From contig NZ_CP116398.1 of NCBI RefSeq assembly GCF_029643245.1, positions 3,840,372 to 3,904,371 of the forward strand: a stretch of 64,000 nucleotides of DNA. The letters are read 5' to 3'. Position 1 is the stretch's first letter, and every line of letters starts with the position of its first letter. Shown in pieces: positions 44,019 through 52,991 of the stretch. Under the pieces are notes generated by a model. The model was not told where the DNA came from. It saw nothing but the letters and a program-made list of their open reading frames with translations, and ran no database searches. The DNA is from Methylomonas sp. EFPC3. GTDB taxonomy: Bacteria; Pseudomonadota; Gammaproteobacteria; Methylococcales; Methylomonadaceae. Both the position numbers and the translations under genes were made by a program.

Positions 44019-44252
44019 ATGAACGACGCTAGCCCAGACCGTCCGCTTTTGCCGAAAACAAGCGCGTTGCGCTGGGAAATCGGTGCCGCAATCGGCATCA
44101 AATTGCTTTTGTTGGTCGGCTTGTGGTTTTTGATTTTCCGCTGGCAGGAACGTCCGGCCGCTAAACCCGATATCGCCGCGCATCTGGCTTTACCTGCAGC
44201 GGCTCAGCCATTTTCTTCTCAACCCGTAAAGGAGTCCGATCATGTTCGGTGA
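44019..44252 (+). CDS. cydP: CydP-like small membrane protein of the cytochrome bd operon
   Basis: A 77-residue protein with one transmembrane segment ([15 protein letters not shown], about residues 26-40) and a cytoplasmic N-terminus. Position directly before cydA, with an 11-bp overlap, and the 'IKLLLLxxLWFLxF' pattern fit the putative small subunit CydP. A strong CAGGAGG ribosome site precedes it. Its role in oxidase assembly is not settled. Confidence 0.75.
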   Translation: MNDASPDRPLLPKTSALRWEIGAAIGIKLLLLVGLWFLIFRWQERPAAKPDIAAHLALPAAAQPFSSQPVKESDHVR

Positions 44253-45801
44253 CGATATTGTCATGCTCTCGCGGATGCAGTTCGGCCTGACCGCGCTGTA
44301 CCACTTTCTGTTCGTGCCGCTGACGCTGGGCATGACCTTTATTCTCGGCATCATGGAATCGGTTTACGTGATGACCGGTAAAGCAGTCTATAAGGACATG
44401 GTCAAATTCTGGGGCAAACTGTTCGGCATCAATTTCGCGATGGGGGTTACCACCGGCCTGACGCTGGAATTTCAGTTCGGTACCAACTGGGCTTATTACT
44501 CGCACTACGTCGGCGACATCTTCGGACCCCTACTGGCTGCAGAAGGCTGGATGGCGTTCTTTCTGGAATCGACCTTCGTCGGTTTGTTCTTCTTCGGCTG
44601 GGACAGGTTGAGCAAGGTGCAGCATTTGATGGTGACCTGGTTACTGGCGGTCGGCACCAGCCTGTCGGCGCTGTGGATTCTGATCGCCAACGGCTGGATG
44701 CAGCACCCGGTCGGCGCCGAATTCAATTACGAAACCTTACGCATGGAGATGGCCAGCTTCGCCGACGTGTTCTTCAACCCGGTGGCGCAGGTCAAATTCG
44801 TGCATACCGTCGCCGCCGGTTACGTCACCGGCTCGATGTTCGTACTCGGCATCAGTTCCTGGTATCTGCTGAACCAGCGCGACATCGGCTTCGCCCGCCG
44901 CTCGTTTTCGATTGCCTCGGCCTTTGGGCTGGCGTCGGTGTTGTCGGTGATCGTACTCGGCGACGAGAGCGGTTATACCTCCGGCGAAACCCAAAAAATC
45001 AAGTTGGCGGCGATCGAATCGGAATGGGAAACCCATCCGGCGCCGGCCAGCTTCACCGTATTCGGCTTTCCGGATCAGGAAAACGAGCGCACCGATTTTG
45101 CGATCAAAATCCCGTATGTTCTGGGCCTGATCGCGACTCGCTCGATCGACGAGGATGTCAAAGGCTTGAAGGATTTGCGCCAGGAAAGCGCCGAGCGCAT
45201 CAAAAGCGGCATGATTGCCTACGGCGAGTTGCAGAAACTGCGCGCCGGCGATTTGAGCGCCAAACCGGCTTTCGAGGCGCATAAAGCCGATCTGGGTTAC
45301 GGCTTACTGTTGAAAAAGTACACGGAAAAGGTGATCGATGCCGACGCGGCGATGATCCAACAAGCCGCCAACGACACGATTCCCCAGGTGGCGCCGCTGT
45401 TCTGGACCTTCCGCATCATGGTCGCCTGCGGCTTCACGCTGCTGTTCATCTTTGCCATGAGCTTCTACTACTGCGCCACCCGCGTTGCGGACCAGAAGCG
45501 CTGGCTGATGCGGATGGCGGTCTGGTGTATCCCGTTGCCTTGGATCGCCGCCGAAACCGGCTGGTTCGTCGCCGAATACGGCCGCCAACCCTGGACTATC
45601 TCCGGCGTGTTGCCGACCCACATGAGCGTGTCGAGTCTGAGTGCGGATCAGCTTTGGTTCAGTATCGGCGGCTTTGCCTTGTTCTATACCGTGCTGCTCA
45701 TCATCGAGATGTATTTGATGCTGAAGTATGTTCGCTTGGGGCCTAGCAGTTTGCACACCGGCCGCTATTATTTCGAACAATCTGCGGCCCTGGCCCATTA
45801 A
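44242..45801 (+). CDS. cydA: Cytochrome bd quinol oxidase subunit I
   Basis: A 519-residue membrane protein that holds hemes b558, b595 and d and oxidises quinol at high oxygen affinity. The heme ligand His21 lies in [13 protein letters not shown]; a [13 protein letters not shown] helix and the [19 protein letters not shown] helix follow. The Q-loop is of the long type (residues about 250-390), giving E. coli-like length. It overlaps cydP and is followed by a His-rich periplasmic gene and then cydB. This operon supports respiration when oxygen is scarce. Confidence 0.96.
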   Translation: MFGDDIVMLSRMQFGLTALYHFLFVPLTLGMTFILGIMESVYVMTGKAVYKDMVKFWGKLFGINFAMGVTTGLTLEFQFGTNWAYYSHYVGDIFGPLLAAEGWMAFFLESTFVGLFFFGWDRLSKVQHLMVTWLLAVGTSLSALWILIANGWMQHPVGAEFNYETLRMEMASFADVFFNPVAQVKFVHTVAAGYVTGSMFVLGISSWYLLNQRDIGFARRSFSIASAFGLASVLSVIVLGDESGYTSGETQKIKLAAIESEWETHPAPASFTVFGFPDQENERTDFAIKIPYVLGLIATRSIDEDVKGLKDLRQESAERIKSGMIAYGELQKLRAGDLSAKPAFEAHKADLGYGLLLKKYTEKVIDADAAMIQQAANDTIPQVAPLFWTFRIMVACGFTLLFIFAMSFYYCATRVADQKRWLMRMAVWCIPLPWIAAETGWFVAEYGRQPWTISGVLPTHMSVSSLSADQLWFSIGGFALFYTVLLIIEMYLMLKYVRLGPSSLHTGRYYFEQSAALAH

Positions 45802-45811
45802 GGAGGAAGTC

Positions 45812-46321
45812 GTGAAAAACATCGTATCGATCATAGTGCTGGCGGCGTTGGCTAACGTCGCCCTGGCCATTCCGCCGGTCGATCCGGCCCGGCTGGATCA
45901 AGTGGAGCAACGCGGCAGCCAAGTGATGCCGTTTGCGTTGGACAAAACCCTGCACGTGTTTACCCCATCGCCGAGCGGCGGCGTGCAGCAAGTGCTGGCG
46001 AAAAATGCCGGCGATGCCGAGCAAATCGGACTGATCCGCCAGCATTTGATCCATTTGGCGGCGGGTTTCGGCCGCGGCGATTTTTCCGGGCCGCGCCGAA
46101 TTCACGGCGACGACATGCCCGGCGTGCAGGCCTTGAGCGCTGCGGCGGGGAAGGTGGTTTATCAATACCGCGAATTGCCCAACGGCGCCGAAATTGAATT
46201 CCAAACCGCCGAACCGGCCCTGGTCGAGGCGATACATGCGTATTTCGAGGCCCAGCTCAGCGACCACGCCCGCCATGCCATGCCGGGCGGCCATGTCCCG
46301 CATCACGACCATCCGCGCTAA
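45812..46321 (+). CDS. Small periplasmic His-rich protein inside the cyd operon
   Basis: A 169-residue protein starting at GTG 45812 after a perfect AGGAGG, 10 bp downstream of cydA. The signal peptide is KNIVSIIVLAALANVALA. The core has the recognisable block VMPFALDKTLHVFTPSPSGG, IGLIRQHLIHLAAGF and GDFSGPRRIHGDDMPG. The C-terminus is His-rich (HARHAMPGGHVPHHDHPR), so it may bind a metal. Similar proteins are, in my recollection, often mislabelled 'aspartate carbamoyltransferase', which the sequence does not support. Location between cydA and cydB suggests a role in oxidase assembly or metal/heme supply. Confidence 0.7.
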   Translation: MKNIVSIIVLAALANVALAIPPVDPARLDQVEQRGSQVMPFALDKTLHVFTPSPSGGVQQVLAKNAGDAEQIGLIRQHLIHLAAGFGRGDFSGPRRIHGDDMPGVQALSAAAGKVVYQYRELPNGAEIEFQTAEPALVEAIHAYFEAQLSDHARHAMPGGHVPHHDHPR

Positions 46322-46339
46322 TAATTTCGGGAGTAAACC

Positions 46340-47479
46340 ATGTTCGATTATGAAACGATTCGTCTGATCTGGTGGGTGTTCATCGGCGTTGTTGCCATCG
46401 CCTTTGCGGTGACCGAAGGCTTCGATTTCGGCGTCAGCGCGCTGTTGCCGTTCACCGGCAAAACCGACCTAGAGCGGCGAGTGGTGATCAATACCGTCGG
46501 CGCCACCTGGGAAGGCAACCAAGTCTGGCTGGTGCTGCTCGGCGGCGCCGTGTTCGCGATCTGGCCGGCGGTCTACGCCACGCTGTTTTCCGGCCTGTAC
46601 GTGGCGATGCTGCTGGTGTTGTTCGCGTTGTTCTTTCGCCCGGCCGGGTTCGATTACCGCAGCAAGATCGAAGATCCGCGCTGGCGCAATGCCTGGGATT
46701 GGTGCCTGTTTCTGGGCGGTGCGCTGCCGCCGATTCTGCTCGGCGTGCTAGTCGGCAATTTGTTGCTGGGCTTGCCGTTTCATCTGGATCAAGATCTGCG
46801 GCCGTTTTACGACGGTTCGTTTTTTGCGTTGCTGAATCCGTTTGCCTTGTTGTGCGGTTTTGCCGGCTTACTGTTGACGCTGTTCCATGGCGCGTTGTTT
46901 CTGAAATGGCGTAGCGAAGGCGCGATCCACCAACGGGCGACGGCCACCGTTGCGGCGTTGGGTCCTCTGCTGCTAACGGCATTGGTCGTGATCACCGCCT
47001 GGGTGTTTTTGGCGATAGACCGGCCGGAAATCACGCAAATGGCCGCGGCCGATGCGCCTTCCAATCCGATGAACAAAACCGTTATCGCTCGCGGCGCCGG
47101 TTGGCTGCAGCATTTTAAAACCCACGCCTGGATGTGGCTGGCGCCGGCCGCCGGTTTCGGCGGCATCTTTTCGGCGTGGAAACTCGGCGCCGGCACAGCG
47201 CGGATGGCGGCGTTCTGGTCCAGCGCGCTGGGTATTGCCGGTATCGGTTTGACGGTCGGCTTCGGTTTGTTCCCGTTTTTGCTGATCTCCAAAACCGATC
47301 CGCGCTCCAGCCTGACCTTGTGGGATGCCAGTTCCAGCCATACCACGCTGCTGTTGGCATTCTGGATCACCGTGGTGTTCCTGCCGATCGTGCTGCTCTA
47401 TACCCGTTTCGTGTACCGGGTGATCTGGGGCAGCGTCACCGAACAGACCGTTTTGCAAGATTCACACACCCTATATTGA
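46340..47479 (+). CDS. cydB: Cytochrome bd quinol oxidase subunit II
   Basis: A 379-residue membrane protein with the subunit II N-terminus (ETIRLIWWVFIGVVAIAFAV) and TEGFDFGVSALLPF, followed by TVGATWEGNQVWLVLLGGAVF, here cited in parts. About eight to nine helices are expected. It pairs with CydA and is followed at 12 bp by cydX. It is separated from cydA only by the His-rich periplasmic gene. Confidence 0.96.
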   Translation: MFDYETIRLIWWVFIGVVAIAFAVTEGFDFGVSALLPFTGKTDLERRVVINTVGATWEGNQVWLVLLGGAVFAIWPAVYATLFSGLYVAMLLVLFALFFRPAGFDYRSKIEDPRWRNAWDWCLFLGGALPPILLGVLVGNLLLGLPFHLDQDLRPFYDGSFFALLNPFALLCGFAGLLLTLFHGALFLKWRSEGAIHQRATATVAALGPLLLTALVVITAWVFLAIDRPEITQMAAADAPSNPMNKTVIARGAGWLQHFKTHAWMWLAPAAGFGGIFSAWKLGAGTARMAAFWSSALGIAGIGLTVGFGLFPFLLISKTDPRSSLTLWDASSSHTTLLLAFWITVVFLPIVLLYTRFVYRVIWGSVTEQTVLQDSHTLY

Positions 47480-47491
47480 GGAGAACAGACC

Positions 47492-47626
47492 ATGTGGTAT
47501 TTCGCTTGGATTTTAGGCGTCGGCTTCGCCGCCGCGTTCGGCATCATCAACGCCATGTGGCTGGAATCGGTATGCGATATCGATAACCACGGCATCGACC
47601 AGTCGTGCGATAGCCTGCGCAAGTAA
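47492..47626 (+). CDS. cydX: CydX small subunit of cytochrome bd
   Basis: A 44-residue single-helix protein beginning MWYFAWILGVGFAAAFGIIN, the signature N-terminus of CydX, and ending in a Cys- and Asp-containing tail (CDIDNHGIDQSCDSLRK). CydX is required for stable bd oxidase. A GAGGAG ribosome site precedes the ATG. The C-terminal tail with two cysteines is longer than usual. Confidence 0.93.
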   Translation: MWYFAWILGVGFAAAFGIINAMWLESVCDIDNHGIDQSCDSLRK

Positions 47627-47653
47627 CGTCGGCCGGAGGGATGCGGCCCGCGC

Positions 47654-47686
47654 CTCCGCCTGCCTATTGCCGCGGGGGAGGCGGAG
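47654..47686. terminator. Possible hairpin after the cyd operon
   Basis: CTCCGCCT (47654-47661) pairs with AGGCGGAG (47679-47686) around a GC-rich loop, 27 bp after the cydX stop. There is no T-run, so it is at best a weak or Rho-assisted stop. Confidence 0.35.
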
Positions 47687-47728
47687 ACATAGAATGCCGG
47701 CTCTGTTAACTGATTCCGAGGAGCCCCC

Positions 47729-48280
47729 ATGTCAGATTCATATTGGTTTAGAACCGGCGAAGCCACCGTATTTTCCAGCGAGGGTCAAGGCACCGACGCG
47801 ATGCCGGAAATCCTGATCGGCGACGTTAAAGGTCCGGCCGGCCACGCCTTCGCCAATCTGATGGGCCAAACCGCGGGCCACACCCGGATGTTCGCGATTC
47901 GCGCCACCAACCAGCAAGTGCGCCCGGCCACGATCATGGTGCCGAAAGTCACGATCAAATCCTCGGCCTACGTCAACCTGTTGGGCGGCCCGGTACAATC
48001 GGCCGTCGCCGACGCGGTGATCGACAGCGTCGCCGACGGCGTGATTCCGCGGCTGCAAGCCAATGAATTGTGCATCATCGCGATGATCTGGATCGATCCG
48101 TCTTGCGCCGACAACCCGAATCTAGACCGCAAGGACCTGTACCGCACCAACTACGAAGCGATGAAATTGGCGATCTCCAGAGCGATGAGCAACTCGCCCA
48201 GCATCGACGAGCTGATCGCCAACCGCCACAAAATCTTCCACGAAATGTACGATCCGGAGACCGGCGAGTCGCAGTGGTAA
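47729..48280 (+). CDS. Formaldehyde-activating enzyme (Fae) homologue lacking the catalytic His
   Basis: A 183-residue protein of the Fae family. Fae condenses formaldehyde with tetrahydromethanopterin. Conserved parts include PATIMVPKVTIKSS, GPVQSAVADAVIDSVADG and NYEAMKLAISRAM. In authentic Fae the N-terminal motif is GNEVAHIDLIIG with a catalytic His; here the aligned stretch is TDAMPEILIG, with Met25 where the His should be. It is also longer than Fae at both ends. It may thus be a paralogue with a sensing or carrier role rather than an active enzyme. A CGAGGAG ribosome site precedes it; it faces oxyR. Confidence 0.85.
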   Translation: MSDSYWFRTGEATVFSSEGQGTDAMPEILIGDVKGPAGHAFANLMGQTAGHTRMFAIRATNQQVRPATIMVPKVTIKSSAYVNLLGGPVQSAVADAVIDSVADGVIPRLQANELCIIAMIWIDPSCADNPNLDRKDLYRTNYEAMKLAISRAMSNSPSIDELIANRHKIFHEMYDPETGESQW

Positions 48281-48303
48281 GCGGTTAGCACCACCGGCCG
48301 AAG

Positions 48304-49218
48304 TCAGGTCGCCGCGGTCGCGTCGATCTGGTCGGCGCGGTCGACTATCGCAGCCTTCTCGACCAGCCCGCTCAGTTGTCGAATCAACTCGCCGCGGGCA
48401 CTGGTTTTGCGCCACACCAGGCCGATGGTGCGGCTGGGCGCCGGTGCCGCAAACCGGATGTAACGGATGCCCGGCTCGTGGCGCACCGCAATCTGCGGGA
48501 TGAAGGTCACGCCGGTGCCGGCATGTACCATTTGCCGCAGCGTTTCCAGGCTGGTAGCGCGGACGTCCTGCTCTTCGTCGGCGCCGACGGTTTGGCAAAC
48601 TTGCAAGGCATGGCCGCGCAGGCAATGCCCCTCGTCCAACAACAGCAAATGCTCGCCTTGCAAATCGGATTGTTCGACCACGCTGTTGAAGGCCAGCGGA
48701 TGGCTATCGGCCACCGCCAACAAAAATTCGTCGTCGAACACAGCCTTGCTCTCCAGAAAATCTTCGTAAACCGGTAGCGCCAACAGCGCGCAGTCCATCT
48801 GCCCGCTTTTGAGTTGCTGAATTAGTTGCTCGGTTTTCTCCTCCACCAGGATCAGCCGAATTCGCGGCAAGGCCTGTTTGATCAGCGGCACCAATTGCGG
48901 AAACAGGTAGGAAGCCATGGTGGGGAACGCGCCTAAGCGCAGATTGCCGGCTAGAGGGTCCTGCGCCGTGGCGGCCAGTTCCTTGATAATCGCCTGTTCT
49001 TTCAGAATTCGTCTGGCCGAGGCGATGATGCGCTCGCCCAACTCGGTCGGCAGCACTTTTTTATTGGTGCGCTCGAACAACTGTATCCCCAGCTCGTCCT
49101 CCAGTTTCTTGATCTGGGTACTCAACGTCGGCTGGCTGATGCAGCAGCGGTCGGCCGCCTGCACGAAACTACGCAAATCGGCCACGGCAATCAAATAGTG
49201 CAAATCCCGTAAATTCAC
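48304..49218 (-). CDS. oxyR: OxyR, peroxide-sensing LysR regulator
   Basis: A 304-residue LysR protein starting at GTG 49218 (MNLRDLHYLIAVADLRSF). The DNA-binding helix is RCCISQPTLSTQIKKLEDEL. The redox-sensing cysteine pair is conserved in DEGHCLRGHALQVC, nine residues apart as in E. coli OxyR (Cys199/Cys208). It activates antioxidant genes on disulfide formation. It neighbours the cyd and fae-like genes tail to tail, and none of the usual OxyR targets (katG, ahpC) is adjacent. Confidence 0.92.
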   Translation of the reverse strand: MNLRDLHYLIAVADLRSFVQAADRCCISQPTLSTQIKKLEDELGIQLFERTNKKVLPTELGERIIASARRILKEQAIIKELAATAQDPLAGNLRLGAFPTMASYLFPQLVPLIKQALPRIRLILVEEKTEQLIQQLKSGQMDCALLALPVYEDFLESKAVFDDEFLLAVADSHPLAFNSVVEQSDLQGEHLLLLDEGHCLRGHALQVCQTVGADEEQDVRATSLETLRQMVHAGTGVTFIPQIAVRHEPGIRYIRFAAPAPSRTIGLVWRKTSARGELIRQLSGLVEKAAIVDRADQIDATAAT

Positions 49219-49486
49219 GTTTTCTCCATGTTTCGATTATTGCGCATCGTCCCAGCTGCACGTGGTAAGTGTTACCCGTTTGTCCGCGCTGCCAATACTC
49301 TTACACCACCTATTCTAAATGACTGGAAATTATTGTTCAGTACTGCTGAGCGGACGGTTTTTTCGGCGTTTTGCGCAAAGGTCCGGTCTACTCTGTTAGA
49401 CCGCTAGCAACATATTGGCTACGGCGGTTGGAAAATCTGAAATTTCGGTAATACTGCTTTTTCAAAAAGTCGGTCAGGAGAGTTGT

Positions 49487-51130
49487 ATGCTTAACCGTGT
49501 CGAAATCGGCAAACGCCTGAGCGCAGCGTTTTTTAGCGCCAGTTTTATTACATTACTAACCGGCATAAGCGGTATTTATTTTATCGATGTGGTCGGACAT
49601 ACCGGAGTCTATGTCGGAGAGGCTGCGGCGCCGCTGGTTGATGCAGTCATGGAATCGAAACTGCTCGCGACTGAAGCCCATTTGAAATTCGAGGAAATTA
49701 TGGGTGGCGATAACGCTGAGTCTATAGACAGTGTGAATCTGTTGATGGACAAATCTAGCTGGTTCCTGGAAGCAATAGCCCACGGCGGCGAAAGCGAAGA
49801 AGGCAAGTTTATAGCGGTCGAAAATCCGGCTACTCTGGCGCGAGTCGATGCGTCACGACAGAAACTTCAGGCCGTGCGCACCATGTTGGCCAGACGTTAT
49901 GCCACACTGGGTCAAAATATCGGCGAAGACCAATTTCATAAGCTGGATGCGCAGTTCGACGCGGATTTCGAGGCGTTTATCGATGAAGTTGACCAGTTGG
50001 AAACTGCAATCCAGATCGACGTTAAGGATTCGCTAAAAAAATTGCACGACACCACGGAAGAAAGCAAATTGATACTGTCGGCTTTGATCGGTGCCGCTTT
50101 GATTAGCGCGCTCTTGCTCGGTCGGTTGACGACGCAATCGATTACGCAACCGCTGAGTCAATGTTTGCTGATTGCCAAGCAGATTCAGAACGGAGATTTG
50201 ACTGCGAAAGTTGCGCCGCTGGGTGAGGATGAAATCGCCCAGCTACTGCTGGCTTTGGATACTATGCGGCGGCGTCTGCTGGATATTATCAGCGGTATAG
50301 CCGACAACGTGACAATGTTGAATCGGGCTGCCGAATCTTTGGCCTCGGCATCGTCTCAAAGCGAACGGGCCAGCGTAGTAGAGGCTGAAACATCGGAAAT
50401 GATGGCGAATTCGGTAGAAAAGCTGTCGCAGGCGATCGATCAGATCGGCCGGCAAGCGAAAACCGTGTACGAAGTGGCGGAACACTCCGGTAATCTTTCG
50501 CTCACCAGCGGTACGATAATCCAAGAGACGGCCAGTAAAATTACTGATGTAGCGGCTGCGGTGAAATCCACCGCCGTGACGATTCAGGAGCTGGAGGACT
50601 TTTCCGGCCAGATTTCCGGGATCGTCAGCATCATCGGCAGTATCGCCGATCAGACCAATCTGCTGGCGTTGAATGCGGCAATAGAAGCGGCTCGGGCTGG
50701 CGAACAAGGCCGCGGATTTGCGGTGGTAGCGGACGAAGTGCGCGCGCTAGCCAAACGTACGGCCAGTTCGACCCACGAAATTATCGATATGGTAGGCAAA
50801 ATACAGGTCAATACCAAACATGCCGCGGAGGAGGTCGAATCGGGTGTCAGAAAAGTGAACGACGGTGTGGCGTTGGCGGGTAAGGCCGCAACGTCGATTA
50901 CCGATATTCGCGATAGCAGCCATCATGTCAGTAGTGCAATTGGTGAAATCACCGGCATTTTGGCAGACCAAGCTAACGCGACTCGTGAAATGGCGAAACG
51001 TATAAAAATGATCGCTGATAGCGCTGCCGACAACTGCAGTACTGCGGCAGGCGCGTCCCGCTCGGCGCAAGAATTGGCGCGTCTGGCGCAAAATCTCGAG
51101 CGCGTCGTTTCGGGGTTTAAAATCGTATGA
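49487..51130 (+). CDS. Methyl-accepting chemotaxis protein
   Basis: A 547-residue chemoreceptor. Start at [11 protein letters not shown], after a CAGGAG site. TM1 is at about residues 15-36, a periplasmic helical-bundle sensor of about 150 residues follows, then TM2 ([18 protein letters not shown]), a HAMP domain ([19 protein letters not shown]) and the cytoplasmic signalling coiled coil. Its conserved tip [40 protein letters not shown] is recognisable in shorter parts. It reports an unknown ligand to CheA. There are no che genes alongside. The sensor is acidic and has no named domain. Confidence 0.9.
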   Translation: MLNRVEIGKRLSAAFFSASFITLLTGISGIYFIDVVGHTGVYVGEAAAPLVDAVMESKLLATEAHLKFEEIMGGDNAESIDSVNLLMDKSSWFLEAIAHGGESEEGKFIAVENPATLARVDASRQKLQAVRTMLARRYATLGQNIGEDQFHKLDAQFDADFEAFIDEVDQLETAIQIDVKDSLKKLHDTTEESKLILSALIGAALISALLLGRLTTQSITQPLSQCLLIAKQIQNGDLTAKVAPLGEDEIAQLLLALDTMRRRLLDIISGIADNVTMLNRAAESLASASSQSERASVVEAETSEMMANSVEKLSQAIDQIGRQAKTVYEVAEHSGNLSLTSGTIIQETASKITDVAAAVKSTAVTIQELEDFSGQISGIVSIIGSIADQTNLLALNAAIEAARAGEQGRGFAVVADEVRALAKRTASSTHEIIDMVGKIQVNTKHAAEEVESGVRKVNDGVALAGKAATSITDIRDSSHHVSSAIGEITGILADQANATREMAKRIKMIADSAADNCSTAAGASRSAQELARLAQNLERVVSGFKIV

Positions 51131-51724
51131 GTCAAGACAGTGCAGCTTGGTTGACGCTTGATGCCTGTTTGCGGGTGACAACGAAACTGGATCGGTTCTA
51201 CGTTAGCAAAGATTTGCACAGCCATCTGGTTTATCGGAAGTTTTGTGCATATTGTTGTTGATATCTTGTGGTAGCTGGAAAGCAGGCTTGTTTTTCAAAG
51301 ACATTTGTCGCTTGCGTAGCATGTATCCTATCCCCCGCAGATGCTAAAAAGCCGGAGTTGGGGGCGGGTACGGGGGGTAAACTGCACGAGATCGCCGATT
51401 TATACACAGAAACTGTGGAAAAAATTGTTGGCAACATATTGGCTGTGTTGCTATGTTTTTGTTTTTAATTGGTTTCCGTTGGGTGGTTCGTTATTGGCCA
51501 CACCTCAAATTCCCCGTCTAAAGCCAACAAAATCAGTAAAATTTTTAGTCCTATGGTCGAGCCTGACAGAAATGCACTGGTGATTCGAGTCTAGTCACAG
51601 AAGTTGTGGATAAGTCTGTTGGCAAACCGTTAAAAACCAAGCTAAGTGCCCGTCCCAACTAAACTGGCGTTAAATTGGCTAAAAATTATACAATCCGACT
51701 ATCCCTTCAAACCTGAATTTGAAC
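51131..51724. other. Long AT-richer intergenic region with DnaA-box-like sites
   Basis: About 590 bp without a convincing gene; short frames here lack coding character. The notable content is the DnaA-box-like cluster and the imperfect 31-bp direct repeat described separately. Confidence 0.6.
51400..51613. promoter_or_regulatory. DnaA-box-like cluster with 31-bp imperfect direct repeats
   Basis: TTATACACA at 51400-51408 and TGTGGATAA (complement of TTATCCACA) at 51605-51613 match the DnaA box TTATNCACA exactly. TGTGGAAAA at 51414-51422 is one base off. Two blocks, 51404-51434 and 51596-51626, agree at 24 of 31 positions and share CACAGAA..TGTGGA and TGTTGGCAA. The set could titrate DnaA or control the downstream ATPase gene. 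Confidence 0.5.
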
Positions 51725-52495
51725 ATGATCGATTGGAACAACACCTATGCAGCCATTTGGCGCCAGCGCCAGGAATATTTGCGGCCGGTTCGGCATATCG
51801 ATCCGATCCGGCTGCAGCAACTGCTTGGCATCGAGTCGCAAAAACGGCAACTGGTCGATAACACTTTGCGTTTCCTGGCCGGTCTGCCGGCGAATAACGT
51901 TTTGTTGTGGGGCGCGCGCGGTACCGGCAAGTCGTCGCTGGTCAAGGCCTTGTTCAACGAATACATGCACGAAGGTTTGCGTTTGATCGAAGTCGATAAA
52001 CAGGATCTTCTGTATTTGCCGGAAATCGTCGACGACATTCGCGAGCATCGGCAACGCTTCATTATCTATTGCGACGACCTGTCGTTCGAGGCCGGGGACA
52101 GTCTTTACAAGCCGTTGAAAAGCGTGCTGGAAGGCTCGATCGAGCTGCCGCCGGAAAACGTGCTGTTTTACGCGACTTCGAACCGGCGCCATTTGCTGCC
52201 GGAACAGATGCGGGACAATCTCGATACTTTACTGGTGGACGGCGAGGTGCATTATTCCGATGCCGTCGAAGAAAAAATTTCGTTGTCGGACCGCTTCGGT
52301 CTGCGTTTGGGGTTTTATCCACAGCAGACCCAGACATATTTGGACATTGTCGACAGCTATTTCCCGGATTACCGCGGCGATCGCGAGGTGTTGCACAAGG
52401 CGGCTTTGGATTTTGCCCATACGCGCGCTGCTAAAAACGGCCGTACCGCCAAGCAGTTTTTTAACAGCGTCAGCGACGGTCAGGCCGGGTTTTGA
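51725..52495 (+). CDS. DUF815 family AAA-type ATPase
   Basis: A 256-residue P-loop ATPase with Walker A GARGTGKSS (about residues 59-67) and Walker B FIIYCDDLSFE (about 113-123), then a sensor-like ATSNRRHLLPE. DUF815 proteins are widespread predicted ATPases without an established role. I start at the ATG at 51725; a TTG two codons before it is less likely. It follows a region with DnaA-box-like sites. It overlaps tail to tail with the next minus-strand gene by 16 bp. Confidence 0.85.
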   Translation: MIDWNNTYAAIWRQRQEYLRPVRHIDPIRLQQLLGIESQKRQLVDNTLRFLAGLPANNVLLWGARGTGKSSLVKALFNEYMHEGLRLIEVDKQDLLYLPEIVDDIREHRQRFIIYCDDLSFEAGDSLYKPLKSVLEGSIELPPENVLFYATSNRRHLLPEQMRDNLDTLLVDGEVHYSDAVEEKISLSDRFGLRLGFYPQQTQTYLDIVDSYFPDYRGDREVLHKAALDFAHTRAAKNGRTAKQFFNSVSDGQAGF

Positions 52496-52890
52496 TCGTC
52501 TCCGAGCCATTCGTGCAAGCGGTTGGGAGCTCCCAGCATGAATTTGAGGATTTCGTTGCGGGCGGTTTCTGCCGCAATCCCGCGGGCGACTAAAGTCTGC
52601 AATAAACACTGGAATTGCTCGCGGCTGCGGTGGCCTGGTGCGGACATATCGCGCCGGCAACTGAATTCGTCCATTAGGGTGGAACCGCAGCGGCAATTGC
52701 GAAAAACTTCTACTATCGCCATGCCTTGATCGTCGACGAACGACTTTAACGATGAGCGGCCGCCGGGCATGTCGCCGGTTTCGCGGAAAAATTGTTCAGG
52801 CCCGCTAAAAACGCGGCCGCAGTTCGGACAGCGTTTCGGAAAAGCCGATTGCAGCAGGGCTTGCAGCCCTTCAAACGCTTCGATTTTCAT
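52480..52890 (-). CDS. Small zinc-binding conserved protein
   Basis: A 136-residue protein from MKIEAFEGLQALL. A CPNCGRVF pair near residue 21 and a later FRNCRCGSTLMDEFSCRRD cluster form a probable zinc ribbon around an insert of about 40 residues. The C-terminal third is helical and predicted soluble. I do not recognise the family. The frame is open 16 codons further upstream, but the ATG at 52890 gives the simplest N-terminus. It shares its upstream region with the hemerythrin kinase gene. Confidence 0.65.
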   Translation of the reverse strand: MKIEAFEGLQALLQSAFPKRCPNCGRVFSGPEQFFRETGDMPGGRSSLKSFVDDQGMAIVEVFRNCRCGSTLMDEFSCRRDMSAPGHRSREQFQCLLQTLVARGIAAETARNEILKFMLGAPNRLHEWLGDDQNPA

Positions 52891-52991
52891 GGTTTTTGCG
52901 ATTGCCCTAAACATTCCTACGCAGCGGCATTGTGCCATAGCATAGGCGCGAGTAATATCCGAGTCTGTTATCCGAATGCGGACTCGCGCAC

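Noticed and set aside
51131-51724. Chromosomal replication origin
   Set aside because: DnaA-box-like sites are present but too few, there is no AT-rich unwinding element that I can define, and none of dnaA, dnaN, gidA or rpmH is nearby.
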